64,000 nucleotides of DNA from the NCBI GenBank assembly GCA_018822845.1, contig JAHJJD010000035.1:25738-89737 (forward strand), read 5' to 3'. Below, in pieces: positions 46,501 to 55,400 of the stretch. The stretch's first letter is position 1. Each line of letters starts with the position of its first letter. Both the position numbers and the translations under genes were made by a program. Source of the DNA: Gammaproteobacteria bacterium. Lineage in GTDB: Bacteria; Pseudomonadota; Gammaproteobacteria; Thiotrichales; Thiotrichaceae. The notes beneath the pieces are model-generated. The model was not told the origin of the DNA, searched no databases, and saw only the letters and a list, made by a program, of their open reading frames with translations.

Positions 46501-48906
46501 GTACCACTGCGGCAGGCTGGCTTTCAGGCTTTCCCACAGGATCACGCCATCACCTTCGCCACTGGCGCGGAACCACCATTCCCCGCCGTCTGCTTCCAGC
46601 GCATCCGGCGTCAGGCGGGCGCGCCCGTGGACGTACAGGAAACGCGCCGCATCCAGCGTCACCGTCTGCAACTGCTCGCGCACCCGTTTGGCGGCAGACA
46701 ACAGGCTGCGCGCAGGCCAGTCGTCGAAACGCTCACCCAGCGGTTGCTGCCAGCGGCTTTCCTCCAGATAAGTAGTTGGCAGTTGCTCCAGCAAGCCGGG
46801 ATAAGTGGCAAATTGCGCCGCCAGCAAATCGCTTTCGCGCGCCTGCCCGTCCGCCATGTCCAGCAGGCGGATCAGGCGGTGTTCACCCAACAGTATCTGC
46901 ACAGCGGAATACATGCCCTGCGTCGGCATTGCCAGCAGCACGCAGCGGAAATCGGCCTCGTTTTGCAGCCGCTTCCACACACCCGGCATTTCCAGCATCA
47001 TGCCCTGCATGACCATGCCACCTGCGGAATGCGCCAGTACCCGTAGCACTGGCTTGCGGTTGTCAGCTTTGGCTGCGTCCAGTTCCTGCTCCAGCTTTTC
47101 GCCCAACCGACGGCCTGCATCCAGCACCGAACGCCGCCAGTCCCAGCCGAAGGCGACGACCTTGTGGCTGGCTTCCAGCGCATCCAGCAGCAGGCGGAAC
47201 GCACTTTCCAGTACCCCGCCCGGCTTGATGCCGGTCTGTTCCATGTTCAGGTAGGTGAAATCCCCCCACGATAACGCGCCCATGTCCAGCCATACCGGGC
47301 TGCCATTCGACAGCAGCGTGGAACCCATGAAACCGGGGATGAAATACACCGTGCTCTTTTTCTCACCGGTCGCAGCAGGCATGGCGGAACGGCTCCGGTT
47401 TTCCTCGACCAGCGGGCGCAGTGGCAACAGACGCATATCGCCATCCGGGCGTTGCAGCGCGTTGATCAGCCGGTCCAGCACCTGCCCGTCACGGAAGTAG
47501 CCGAAATGGCTGCTATCGTCACGCTGGTCGAGGTAGAAACGCATGCCCTGCAAGCGCTGCGTCCCGCCGTACATCCCGGCGGTGTTGACCACGTAATCGT
47601 TTTCCTCGCCGAAAAAGCGTTCCGACGCCCACTCCTTGAAATGCCCCAGCAGCGAGGATGCCTGCACATTGCCAGCGACGACGGCCAGCCCTGATTCCAG
47701 TTGCACGTTCGGGCGGTTCAGCAGGCGAATCAGCGGGGAGTTGGGCATCATCGCTTCCAGCCCCGGTAATTCTTCCGGTTTGGTACGCTTCTTCGCCACC
47801 GCCATCAGCACCATGCGCACGAATTCCGCCAGCATCTGGAAGCGCGGTGCAGGAATAAAGTTAAGGATATTGAAAACGATCGAAAGGTTGTCTTCCAGCC
47901 GCGCCGATGCCAGCACCGTGCCACGACTGGGGCAGGCCACGCGGGCAAAGCGTTCCACTGTGACCTGTTTGTCCTTGAGCAGACATTCCAGCTCCTGCAA
48001 AGCAGCATAATCGCTCTGGCGTTCGGGTACGTTGAAGGCTTGCAGTTCATCCGCGCTGAACAGCTCATCCGATGGCAGAAACTGCCCGCCCGATTCGCGG
48101 GTACGCCGCACCAGCTTGCCCTGACACAGCAACTCACCCACCAGCCCACCGCGCGAATGGCTGATGATATGCAAACGCGCCTTGGGTGGCAGCAAACGCG
48201 CCACCTGCAAGGCGTTCCACACCGGGCTGACGCTCAGGGTATGGTGTTCCAGCGTAAACACCTGATTGCCATAGGGCGCAAACAGGCGTTGCAGCCAGGC
48301 AGGTGCATTGAAGCCCTGGCGCGATTCCCACAGATCGCCGAAACTGCCGTCTGTACTGGAAAACGTACCATGCAGGAACAGCAGGATCGGTTTGCTGGCA
48401 TCGACTTCATCGCTGCTGGTGACTTCCTGCACACCCAGCCCGTTGACATCGGCGCAGCGGAACAGGCCAGGCTTGGCGATCCGGCGGGTTTCGAGCTTTT
48501 CCACCAGCTTGCTGGCAATGACATCGCTCAGATCCTCCACCGGATCAATGTCGAGGATGCGCAGGAATTTTAGCACCAGACCCACCGCCCCCCGGTTGCG
48601 GGCCGTATCGAAACTGCCAGGCGAAAGCAGTATGCCGGAACCGCCGGAACGTTTCTTTTCCTGCACCGTCTGGGCTGCCAGATCGCCCGCCCGCACCCAG
48701 CGCTTGTAGCCACCGTCGAATTCCAGCTCCACCAGCGTATCGGGCTCGACACCCTTCAGTTCAACAGCGTTGTTTTCGCTGCGGGAAAAGGCTTCGAGCT
48801 GTATTTCCCGACGGCAGGTGATGGTCAGGATATTCTCCAGACCTGCACCGGTTTTCAGGGCAATGTTTTTCCCCGTTTCCTTGCCACTGACCTTGATCGG
48901 TTCCAT
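43537..48906 (-). CDS. Giant protein with two serine-hydrolase-like domains and a CHAT protease domain
   Basis: The protein has 1789 aa. N-terminal beta-rich region: about 1-120. First alpha/beta hydrolase: about 135-300, with LLFLHGTFSST and the nucleophile elbow ISHSRGG (Ser251). Second, LCAT/lipase-like hydrolase: about 500-800, with FIPGFMGSTLL, GWDWR and LAHSAGGM (Ser627). A middle region begins VVVGHYEGDSILSAEAVLD. CHAT caspase-like domain: about 1180-1430, with the dyad His1301 (HLAGHG) and Cys1347 (FINCCHLG). TPR-like helices fill the C-terminal 350 residues. The ATG has AGAGGA upstream. It lies 126 bp downstream of the transglutaminase gene, with a palindromic repeat between. CHAT proteases work in conflict systems, which suggests a triggered lipase/protease effector; that is inference. 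Confidence 0.85.
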   Translation of the reverse strand: MEPIKVSGKETGKNIALKTGAGLENILTITCRREIQLEAFSRSENNAVELKGVEPDTLVELEFDGGYKRWVRAGDLAAQTVQEKKRSGGSGILLSPGSFDTARNRGAVGLVLKFLRILDIDPVEDLSDVIASKLVEKLETRRIAKPGLFRCADVNGLGVQEVTSSDEVDASKPILLFLHGTFSSTDGSFGDLWESRQGFNAPAWLQRLFAPYGNQVFTLEHHTLSVSPVWNALQVARLLPPKARLHIISHSRGGLVGELLCQGKLVRRTRESGGQFLPSDELFSADELQAFNVPERQSDYAALQELECLLKDKQVTVERFARVACPSRGTVLASARLEDNLSIVFNILNFIPAPRFQMLAEFVRMVLMAVAKKRTKPEELPGLEAMMPNSPLIRLLNRPNVQLESGLAVVAGNVQASSLLGHFKEWASERFFGEENDYVVNTAGMYGGTQRLQGMRFYLDQRDDSSHFGYFRDGQVLDRLINALQRPDGDMRLLPLRPLVEENRSRSAMPAATGEKKSTVYFIPGFMGSTLLSNGSPVWLDMGALSWGDFTYLNMEQTGIKPGGVLESAFRLLLDALEASHKVVAFGWDWRRSVLDAGRRLGEKLEQELDAAKADNRKPVLRVLAHSAGGMVMQGMMLEMPGVWKRLQNEADFRCVLLAMPTQGMYSAVQILLGEHRLIRLLDMADGQARESDLLAAQFATYPGLLEQLPTTYLEESRWQQPLGERFDDWPARSLLSAAKRVREQLQTVTLDAARFLYVHGRARLTPDALEADGGEWWFRASGEGDGVILWESLKASLPQWYMPVEHGRMASHPDYISALLNLLDDGATRKLDQLPPQTGNAGSQWLPKISAELFPDETELLAASLGYHTRQTQEEVRPQIEVRVLHGNLENVAYPVVVGHYEGDSILSAEAVLDKRLNGRMSELSRLGMYPGSLGTSEIFLNSIGRKPGGAIVVGLGEVGKLTVGQLTDTFMRALMNYALEMRGTLDKQVQEQQDETGFIPIRVATLLVGTVGGGSIGLADSIAAMFRAVTKANNALSKTDNGVRMRISVMEIIELFEDRAVEAARMVQDMVLHPEFRNDFSLKTLMKVLPGSRRRVMYQEPAGWWRRLQIEADDSGIKYTALTDKARAELSLQATQRKLVDQFIDKAVSSSSDDPEIGKILFELLLPQAMKEQAPNNEDMVLVLNPAASGYPWELLYNRLDLESQPLAVRSGILRQLTVGQYRGNVINPTERSALVIGDPPTDGRFVRLAAARKEAETVANLLEEGGFSSVVREIGSDAQAILTSLHTADYRVLHLAGHGVYQYQPDEHNAQRYSGMVLGNGIFLTSVEIGQMRKVPELVFINCCHLGNMDLVEATVRNAVVNDRSKLAASFAEEVIRMGVRAVIAAGWAINDDAARVFSETCYNALLKGHPFGKAVLMARRETWLQFPNSNTWGAYQCYGDPDYKLLSRKPAATDADKLADSWRFVAEVEVVAELQNLISMADTAQANDFPWLQETLQQLHRAIPAEWMNHADILYALGRAYGKLEMFGKALEAYHAALDSPDANYPVVLLEDKVSLQTAWALAWAQGRVEAPDPVVAGSPREFMEDSLKILKLLDGLGNSLHRLEAEGKYWKRQAMMLTGEDRARALQMMEIAYRRAHEFAVGETGNIAGYPLINWLSSRVIRHLRGHLKQIDRQEMKGWLDQASQHSDLADRMAPSFLTGITRAECTLLNYLLSARLEETSQIQRVVKLYEEALERGAAPRQVRYMSEHVSFLKIMLEEHLEGDASPLGPVVIALSEVEGQLSA

Positions 48907-48928
48907 GCTGATCCTCTTGTTTGTTTTA

Positions 48929-49030
48929 CCCCTCACCCCCCAGCCCCCTCTCCCTCAAGGGGCGAGGGGGAGTAAGAAAGATTGCCTCTTAGCCCCTCTC
49001 CCCTTGAGGGAGAGGGGTTGGGGTGAGGGG
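48929..49030. repeat. Palindromic repeat between the CHAT and transglutaminase genes
   Basis: Two imperfect inverted arms (about 48929-48970 and 48988-49030), each built on CCCTCTCCCTCAAGGGG-type palindromes, are separated by about 20 bases. This is a common dispersed GC-rich palindromic repeat type. It fills nearly the whole gap and may act as a transcript end or mRNA stabiliser. Confidence 0.75.
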
Positions 49031-49032
49031 GA

Positions 49033-50628
49033 TTAATTATTCGCCAGTTTGAGCAGATGTTCGACCACTGCCGCCAGTGGCGTCAATTCCGCTGAAGCCT
49101 TTTTCGCCGCAGCCTGCCAACTTGCGGGCATCGGTTTGCCTGCCTCCCACGCGCCAGTCACCATCTGTTCATAGCGGCTTACTGCCCGGCCACCCTTGGG
49201 CGGCGTCCAGAGGAAATCGGGGTGCGCGTTGGTATACCACTCCCCGCCGATAATCTTGCCACTGGCATCCAGTTCCAGGTCATAGTAATAGTACACGTCT
49301 ATGATGGAATCATTTTCCGGCACGTCTTCATGGACTTGCTCGTTGCCGTTTTCGCCCATGTAGGTGGCTTTCATGATCACCCCTACGACTGAAGCCATCC
49401 TGGGGCTGCGGTACTTTTTGAAAATATCGCTGGTGAAGGCGGCGCGCGTCACGGTCGCTTCCTGTAACACCTCGGTCGCTTGCAGGGTCTGGGGGTTGAA
49501 ATAGGTGTAGGTGTAGCCCAGCAACGGTTGGTTCCAGACCTGATAGTCAAAACTGGCATCCATGATCATGCTGCGGCGGGAAACGCCAATCTGGTTGACC
49601 ATCGCCAGATGCCAGGAACCGGGGTTGGTGTCGAAACAGTTGGCCTCGGTGGGGCGACCTCCAGTCCTGCCATCCACCTCACCGGTTTCCTCATTCCAGT
49701 GTTCGCTGGAAAGCGAGATTTCTTCCGTCCCTGGTGGAGGCATTTCAGGGTCAAGCGGCTCTTCCGGCGGGTAGTCGGCAGCGATGAGAGGGTTGACCAT
49801 GGTCACCACCCGCCCGGTTTCAGGGTCGAAAGCCGGTTTCTCGGTATTGCAGCGCCCGCCGATGAACCTGGTGACAGGGCGCGATTCTGCCCACAGCAAA
49901 GAAGCCAGCGCCTTGATTTCGCACGGAAAGAACGTCAGGGAAACATTGCCGGGCGTCACTACTTTTACGCTTTTCTTTGCCCGTGGCAGCATATAGGAAG
50001 CTGGTGACCAGCCGTGGCAAATGCCAAACCAGCCGGGCACTTCGCCATGCTGCTCGAAATACGCCTTGCCTTTCAGCCAGGAAGCGCGGGTCAGACCTTC
50101 ACTGGCGTCACCCACCAGCGCATCGTATTTTTCGGCAGGTGAAAGCTCGTTCACCCAAACCTCACTACCACTGCCCAGAATCACTTTGGACGGGTGATTG
50201 CGGATGTAGTCGAAACCCTCCTTCCAGCCATACGCCATACAGCCTGCGTAACGGTTGCTCAGGCCACCCTGCGCAGTCGCCCAATAATCACCGCTCCACG
50301 GCTGCTCATCCAGCCGGGCGGATTTCAGGCCAGCACTCTCGATTGACGCCAGCGTTTCGTGGGTAAAGGTATCGACCAGATTGCGCGGATTGTCATTGGC
50401 TGCGTAAGCCGCACGGGTCTTTTCCTGCTCGATCATGCCGGTGCGTAACTGGTCGCGCCCGCTGCTATAAGTAGCCGTTTGTGCATCTTCCGCGCCAATC
50501 GGGCTGGCTACGGCGACTTCATTGCCCTCCTGATCAAGTTTTGGGGGAATCTGTTGCATCATTTCAACAGGGTTGGCGCGGAACGCCTGAAGGTGTTCCT
50601 GAATTTTTTGGGTATCCAGTGTGCTCAT
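49033..50628 (-). CDS. Transglutaminase elicitor-type protein (GP42 family homologue)
   Basis: The 531-aa protein matches the transglutaminase-elicitor family first known from Phytophthora GP42. The conserved blocks are PWSGDYWATAQGGLSNRYA, WFGICHGWSPASYMLP, IGGRCN, NPGSWHLAMVNQIG and MDASFDYQVWNQP. The likely triad is Cys204, His340 and Asp357. It would cross-link or deamidate glutamines. No signal peptide is seen, so it may act inside the cell, unlike the secreted oomycete enzyme. It lies between the CHAT gene (same strand, downstream) and a divergent unknown gene with a 172-bp shared promoter gap. The family call is from motifs remembered, not a search. Confidence 0.7.
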   Translation of the reverse strand: MSTLDTQKIQEHLQAFRANPVEMMQQIPPKLDQEGNEVAVASPIGAEDAQTATYSSGRDQLRTGMIEQEKTRAAYAANDNPRNLVDTFTHETLASIESAGLKSARLDEQPWSGDYWATAQGGLSNRYAGCMAYGWKEGFDYIRNHPSKVILGSGSEVWVNELSPAEKYDALVGDASEGLTRASWLKGKAYFEQHGEVPGWFGICHGWSPASYMLPRAKKSVKVVTPGNVSLTFFPCEIKALASLLWAESRPVTRFIGGRCNTEKPAFDPETGRVVTMVNPLIAADYPPEEPLDPEMPPPGTEEISLSSEHWNEETGEVDGRTGGRPTEANCFDTNPGSWHLAMVNQIGVSRRSMIMDASFDYQVWNQPLLGYTYTYFNPQTLQATEVLQEATVTRAAFTSDIFKKYRSPRMASVVGVIMKATYMGENGNEQVHEDVPENDSIIDVYYYYDLELDASGKIIGGEWYTNAHPDFLWTPPKGGRAVSRYEQMVTGAWEAGKPMPASWQAAAKKASAELTPLAAVVEHLLKLANN

Positions 50629-50800
50629 ATGCTGCCCTCGACGGTACTGTTGATGGAAATATTATTGTGAATAACTTTCTGACAACCTTTGAGCCATGAA
50701 TCTAGACCATAAATCTATTTTTTGCTGGCCTTTCGACTGGCGAAATCTATGGAAAGCGTCTATAGCAATAGGAGGTAATAATGATAACGAGGGATATTTC

Positions 50801-52294
50801 ATGGCTTCACGACTTGCAGACCTTGGCCTTGATCAGGCCAATGCGTATTACACCCAGAATCCGCAATTGCGTTACGACCGACCACTGCCGCCTTCCGCCT
50901 ACGACATCAACCCTGCCGCCGCGCAGGCGTTGTGGAAAGACCCCAGCCTCAAGACCAACCGCGCGCTCGTCACCAAGCTGATCGAAGTTGGCGGCAAGTG
51001 GGAGGAAGTGCCGACCCACATCCATAGCGACAAGGACTTGCGTCTGATCGCCTACCAGAATGTGTGGAAAACCAAGCAGCGCGATCTGTTGCGCTTCATC
51101 CAGCCGGGCGAATGGTATATCGGCTCCTCACACCACAACCCTGGCAACCGTGCCATTACCCAAACCGTTTTCCATGACGAGGAAAAAGGGCTGGAAATGC
51201 TCAAGTTCAGCATTACCCACATCCGTAACTACGTCGGCGTAGCGGATGGCATGGTCGCCACCGACAGCCCGCGCAGCTACTCCAACCAGCATTCAGCGGG
51301 GCATGTGAACCCGAAAGACTACCCTTCCCTGATCTGGCGGGTGAGATTCCTGGGTGACATCGGGCCGGGTGAACAGCGTGCCTACATCAACAACATCCGT
51401 ACCTGGGCGATGCTGTTGCAGAAAGTGACCAAGTTCCCACCTGATTACAACGGCAATGACAACCTGATGACCAATACCCACGCCAAAGTCATTGAGTTCG
51501 GCGGCAATGTGCTGAACGCCGTGCTGGGTAGCCGCAGCGCACTGGCGGCCCTGCACAGTCAGGCCGAGCAGGTGTATTGCTCCGAATCGGGGATGCACCT
51601 TGCCCTCAACCTCGGCCTGAATGCGCCACTCAACCAGGCCAGCGTCAGCGCCCTGTTTGGCGCGGACAAATGGGCAAAAGTACAACTGATGCTGAATGAA
51701 GGAAGCAATTTCTGGCGTAACGGAATGCACCCGGATTATTACGGCAACGGCAATGACGGCTATATGCAGAATTCCGAGCAGAACCGGCTGGTGGAAATGG
51801 AGGAAGCTCCCGACTGGCTGCTGCCGCTGAAAGAGCGCTTGCCGGGCAGGCAGTTGGCGGGCGGCGGGCTGGTGTTCCGCCCGTGGGATACCGCCGACAT
51901 GATCGACCATTTCATCAAGACCGCGATTCCGCGCGAGGGGCGCGAAACCTGGGATGTCTCGAATGCGCAGGCTGAATTGCTACTGTGGTTGAAGCCGGGC
52001 ATTTTCCATTCGATGGGGTTCAGCCGCAGCAATCCGCCACCGCCGCCGCTGGTGATGCTGTTCGATACGCTGGTGGCGAAGGTACGGCGCAATTACAACT
52101 CGTATCAGGAATTCCGTGCAGCGATTGTGCCGGAATTACAGTCAGCGCATCAAATCGTGGCACCGAAGGCGCAGGGGGATGGGGCGTTTGTACCGCCGCA
52201 TATGGTGACGACCATCCGGGGGGATGCGGATGAGCTGATTGCGCTGGAGGCGGTGGGGCAGTTGTTTCATGAGGATGTGTTGCGGAAGAGGTAA
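50801..52294 (+). CDS. Uncharacterised 497-aa protein divergent from the transglutaminase
   Basis: I do not recognise a family with confidence. The protein is soluble and has no signal peptide. Notable blocks are PGEWYIGSSHHNPGNRA, MTNTHAKVIEFGGNVLNA and QVYCSESGMHLALNLG. A His-containing block ahead of a YCSE-type Cys block recalls permuted papain-like hydrolases, but this is weak. The C-terminal half has a Pro-rich SNPPPPPLVM. The ATG at 50801 has GAGGG seven bases upstream. A strong AGGAGG just before serves a short frame ATG at 50781 in another reading frame. It is divergent from the transglutaminase gene, which suggests shared control and function. Confidence 0.7.
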   Translation: MASRLADLGLDQANAYYTQNPQLRYDRPLPPSAYDINPAAAQALWKDPSLKTNRALVTKLIEVGGKWEEVPTHIHSDKDLRLIAYQNVWKTKQRDLLRFIQPGEWYIGSSHHNPGNRAITQTVFHDEEKGLEMLKFSITHIRNYVGVADGMVATDSPRSYSNQHSAGHVNPKDYPSLIWRVRFLGDIGPGEQRAYINNIRTWAMLLQKVTKFPPDYNGNDNLMTNTHAKVIEFGGNVLNAVLGSRSALAALHSQAEQVYCSESGMHLALNLGLNAPLNQASVSALFGADKWAKVQLMLNEGSNFWRNGMHPDYYGNGNDGYMQNSEQNRLVEMEEAPDWLLPLKERLPGRQLAGGGLVFRPWDTADMIDHFIKTAIPREGRETWDVSNAQAELLLWLKPGIFHSMGFSRSNPPPPPLVMLFDTLVAKVRRNYNSYQEFRAAIVPELQSAHQIVAPKAQGDGAFVPPHMVTTIRGDADELIALEAVGQLFHEDVLRKR

Positions 52295-52312
52295 AGGCTC
52301 TCAGCTTCTTTT

Positions 52313-52410
52313 TGTCTGAACTGGGATTACGCTGATTTTTTTGATTAACTGTGATTTTGGTGGTGCCGGTATCAGGGTTAATCATGTGAATCAGTGTAAT
52401 CCCGGTTCAG
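52313..52410. repeat. 98-bp inverted repeat, left copy, flanking the TIR-NACHT-WD40 gene
   Basis: This 98-bp sequence ends one base before the stop codon of the NACHT gene. Its reverse complement recurs at 57238-57335 with only 3 mismatches. The element itself has imperfect 22-bp terminal inverted repeats (CTGAACTGGGATTACGCTG and CTGAACCGGGATTACACTG types), as MITEs do. Confidence 0.9.
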
Positions 52411-52411
52411 A

Positions 52412-55400
52412 TTATTCGGAGCCGGGTAAGGGGCCGAAGATTTCGGCGGGGTGGAGGATGGTTTCGCCGGAATCCAGCACCTCACGGTAACGCAGCCAAC
52501 GCCATGCTTCTGCAGAGCCATACACAATCCGCCCGGTTGCCTCATCTATTGTAACCGCATTGTTATCGGGCAAATGGTAACAGGTTTTCAGGCACTCGCC
52601 GCTCAACACATCCCACAGTTTCACAGTCTTGTCTTCCGAGCCGGATGCCAGCTGCCTGCCATCCGGGCTAAACGTCACTGAATTCACATAACCTTGATGC
52701 TGGTCGAAGGTGTTCAGGCACTCACCGCTCAACACATCCCACAGTTTCACGGTCTTGTCATCCGAACCGGATGCCAGTTGCCCGCCATCCGGGCTGAATG
52801 TCACTGAACGTACCCAATCCGTATGCTGGTCGAAGGTTTTCAGGCACTCGCCACTCAACACATCCCACAGTTTCACGGTCTTGTCATCCGAACCGGATGC
52901 CAGCTGCCCACCATCCGGGCTGAACGTCACTGAATTCACTCCACCTTGATGCTGGTCGAAGGTTTGCAGGCACTCGCCGCTCAACACATCCCACAGTTTC
53001 AAAGTATTGTCAGATGAGCCGGAAGCTAGCTGCCCGCCATCCGGGTTGAACGTCACTGAACGTACCCAATCCGTATGCTGGTCGAAGGTTTTCAGGCACT
53101 CACCGCTCAACACATCCCACAGTTTCAAAGTATTGTCATACGAGCCGGAAGCCAGCATGCGCCCATCCGAGCTGAATGTCACTAGCCTTGCCCAGTAGCT
53201 ATGTTGGTCAAAAATTTTCAGGCACTTGCCAGTGGCTACATCCCATAGTTTCACCGTATTGTCCAAAGAGCTTGAAACCAGCTTGCCGCTATCGGGGATG
53301 AACACCACCGACAATATCTCCCCCTGATGCAGGCCAAAGGTTTTCAGACACTCGCCGCTGACCACATCCCACAGTTTCACCGTATTATCCAAAGAGTTAG
53401 AAACCATATCATGCCCATTTGGGCTAAATATCACGGAAGTTACTGCTCCACGATACCCCATAAGAACATTTAAACACGTTGTACGTTCCAAATCCCATAT
53501 TTTTATACTGCCGTCATCAAAAGCAGATGCTAACATCCTGCCATCTGGACTAAATATCACTGATTTGCTTTCATTATAATTATTATTAAAATCTTTTACT
53601 GATAATCTACCAGACCGTACCGACCACAATTTTATTGCCCCACCTCTAGAGCTACTTACCAAATAATAACCATCGGGACTAAATGCTATTGATAGAACGC
53701 CATTCTTATGACCAATAAAAGTTTTTAGATATTCTCCAAGCGATACAGACCATAATCTTACTGTACGATCATTAGAACCACTTGCCAAATGACGACCATC
53801 AGGACTAAATACCACTGAAGTTACTGCATCAGCGTGTCCTACCAGTACCCTTAAACAAGCTCCTGTTTCCGTATCCCATAATTTTATGCTCCTATCATTG
53901 GAAGCAGATGCCAACTTTTTACCGTCTGGGCTAAATCTTACAGATTTAACTGTGCCGCCGTGTCCGGCGAAAGTTCTCACATGAGTACCATTAGCCGCAT
54001 CCCATAATCTTATAGTTTGATCGGCAGCACCTGATGCCAGTTTTCCACCATCTGGACTGAAATCCACTGAGTTTACCCCCCCCGTATGTCTGTCGAAGGT
54101 TTTCAGGCACTCGCCGCTCGCCACGTCCCACAGTTTCACGGTCTGGTCACCCGAGCCAGACGCCAGTTTGCTGCCATCCGGGCTGAACGTCACTGACAGG
54201 ACTTCTCCCTGATGCTGGTCGAAGGTTTTCAGGCACTCGCCGCTCGCCACGTCCCACAGTTTCACAGTCCTGTCAGACGAGCCGGAAGCCAGCTTGCCGC
54301 CATCCGGGCTGAACGCAACACAGTTGACTTGTCCACCATGCCCGGCATTGAGTTGCGCCCACACCTTGGCGGGAATCCTCTGGTCGGTGCGCTGATTGTG
54401 AGCAAGTTGCGCCCCCCATGCCTGCCCCTGATTACGCACCCATTGCGAATGCGCAAGTTGACAAGTGCTGACATCCAGCGCATTGAGGTGATTGAGCCGC
54501 CACACGCTGGCGGTGAGGTCAGCATTTTCCATCACACACCCGCTAAAGCGGCAATGCTGGAATTCAGCTTGCCACAACCGCGCCTGCTGGAAGTTGCAGT
54601 GGCAGAACTCGACATAATCGAAGGCGACTTGTTCCAGCCGTGCGCCTTGCCAATCGACATCATGCAGTGGTAGCGGCTGGTCTTTCGTGCCTTTGATTTC
54701 CCACTGGAACAGATCTTCGCCCGCCAACGCCATGCGCTGGTAAGGCACGACTTCACCGCGCTTCGCCAACAAGAGCCAGAGGTGGAAGACGAGTTTGCTG
54801 CTTTGCGGGTCGTTTTCGGCTAACCATGCGGACAGGTGCTGTTCGCAACGGATGCGCTTGCTGCGGTCGCCGATGAAAAGTTGGGCGAGGAAGTCGAGGG
54901 TTTCAAGTGAAGGCATTACCTCCAGTCTCCAACCTGCCCGCTCACCATTCTGTAATGCCCGATGCAGGTACGAAGCCAGAAAGAATTCCTGCAAGGAGGT
55001 ATGCGCAAAGCGGAAATGCTCATCATCGGGGCGCACAATAAAAGTGGCCGTGCGCAAATCCTCTTTCAGCACATTGCGATCAAGGTTCAGGTAAGCGGAG
55101 GCAAGTTTGGGGTTTTCGTAGAGGAAATCATCCAGCCATTCGTCAAGATCATCGACATTCCATTGGCGTTGCCCGCTTTTCCACAAGGCCGCTGCCAGAT
55201 ATTCCATCAACTGCTTTTTGTGCTGCGGTGAGAATTGGTGCTTGCCCGTGTCGCGGGACAGCCAGCTATCCACCATGCTTTGGTAAAGCGTGACACCCTG
55301 AATGGTTTCACCGCGCAGGGACAATTGCTCAATCTGCGGAATATGCTGGGCAATCAACGACAGCGTGTAGGGGCGTTCCGCCATTTCCGGCAAATTGTGT

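Noticed and set aside
50781..50981. Short frame starting at ATG 50781 behind a strong AGGAGG.
   Set aside because: It overlaps the 497-aa gene in another frame, with Arg/Pro/Ser-rich translation typical of a shadow; the ribosome-binding site may still act as a standby site for 50801.
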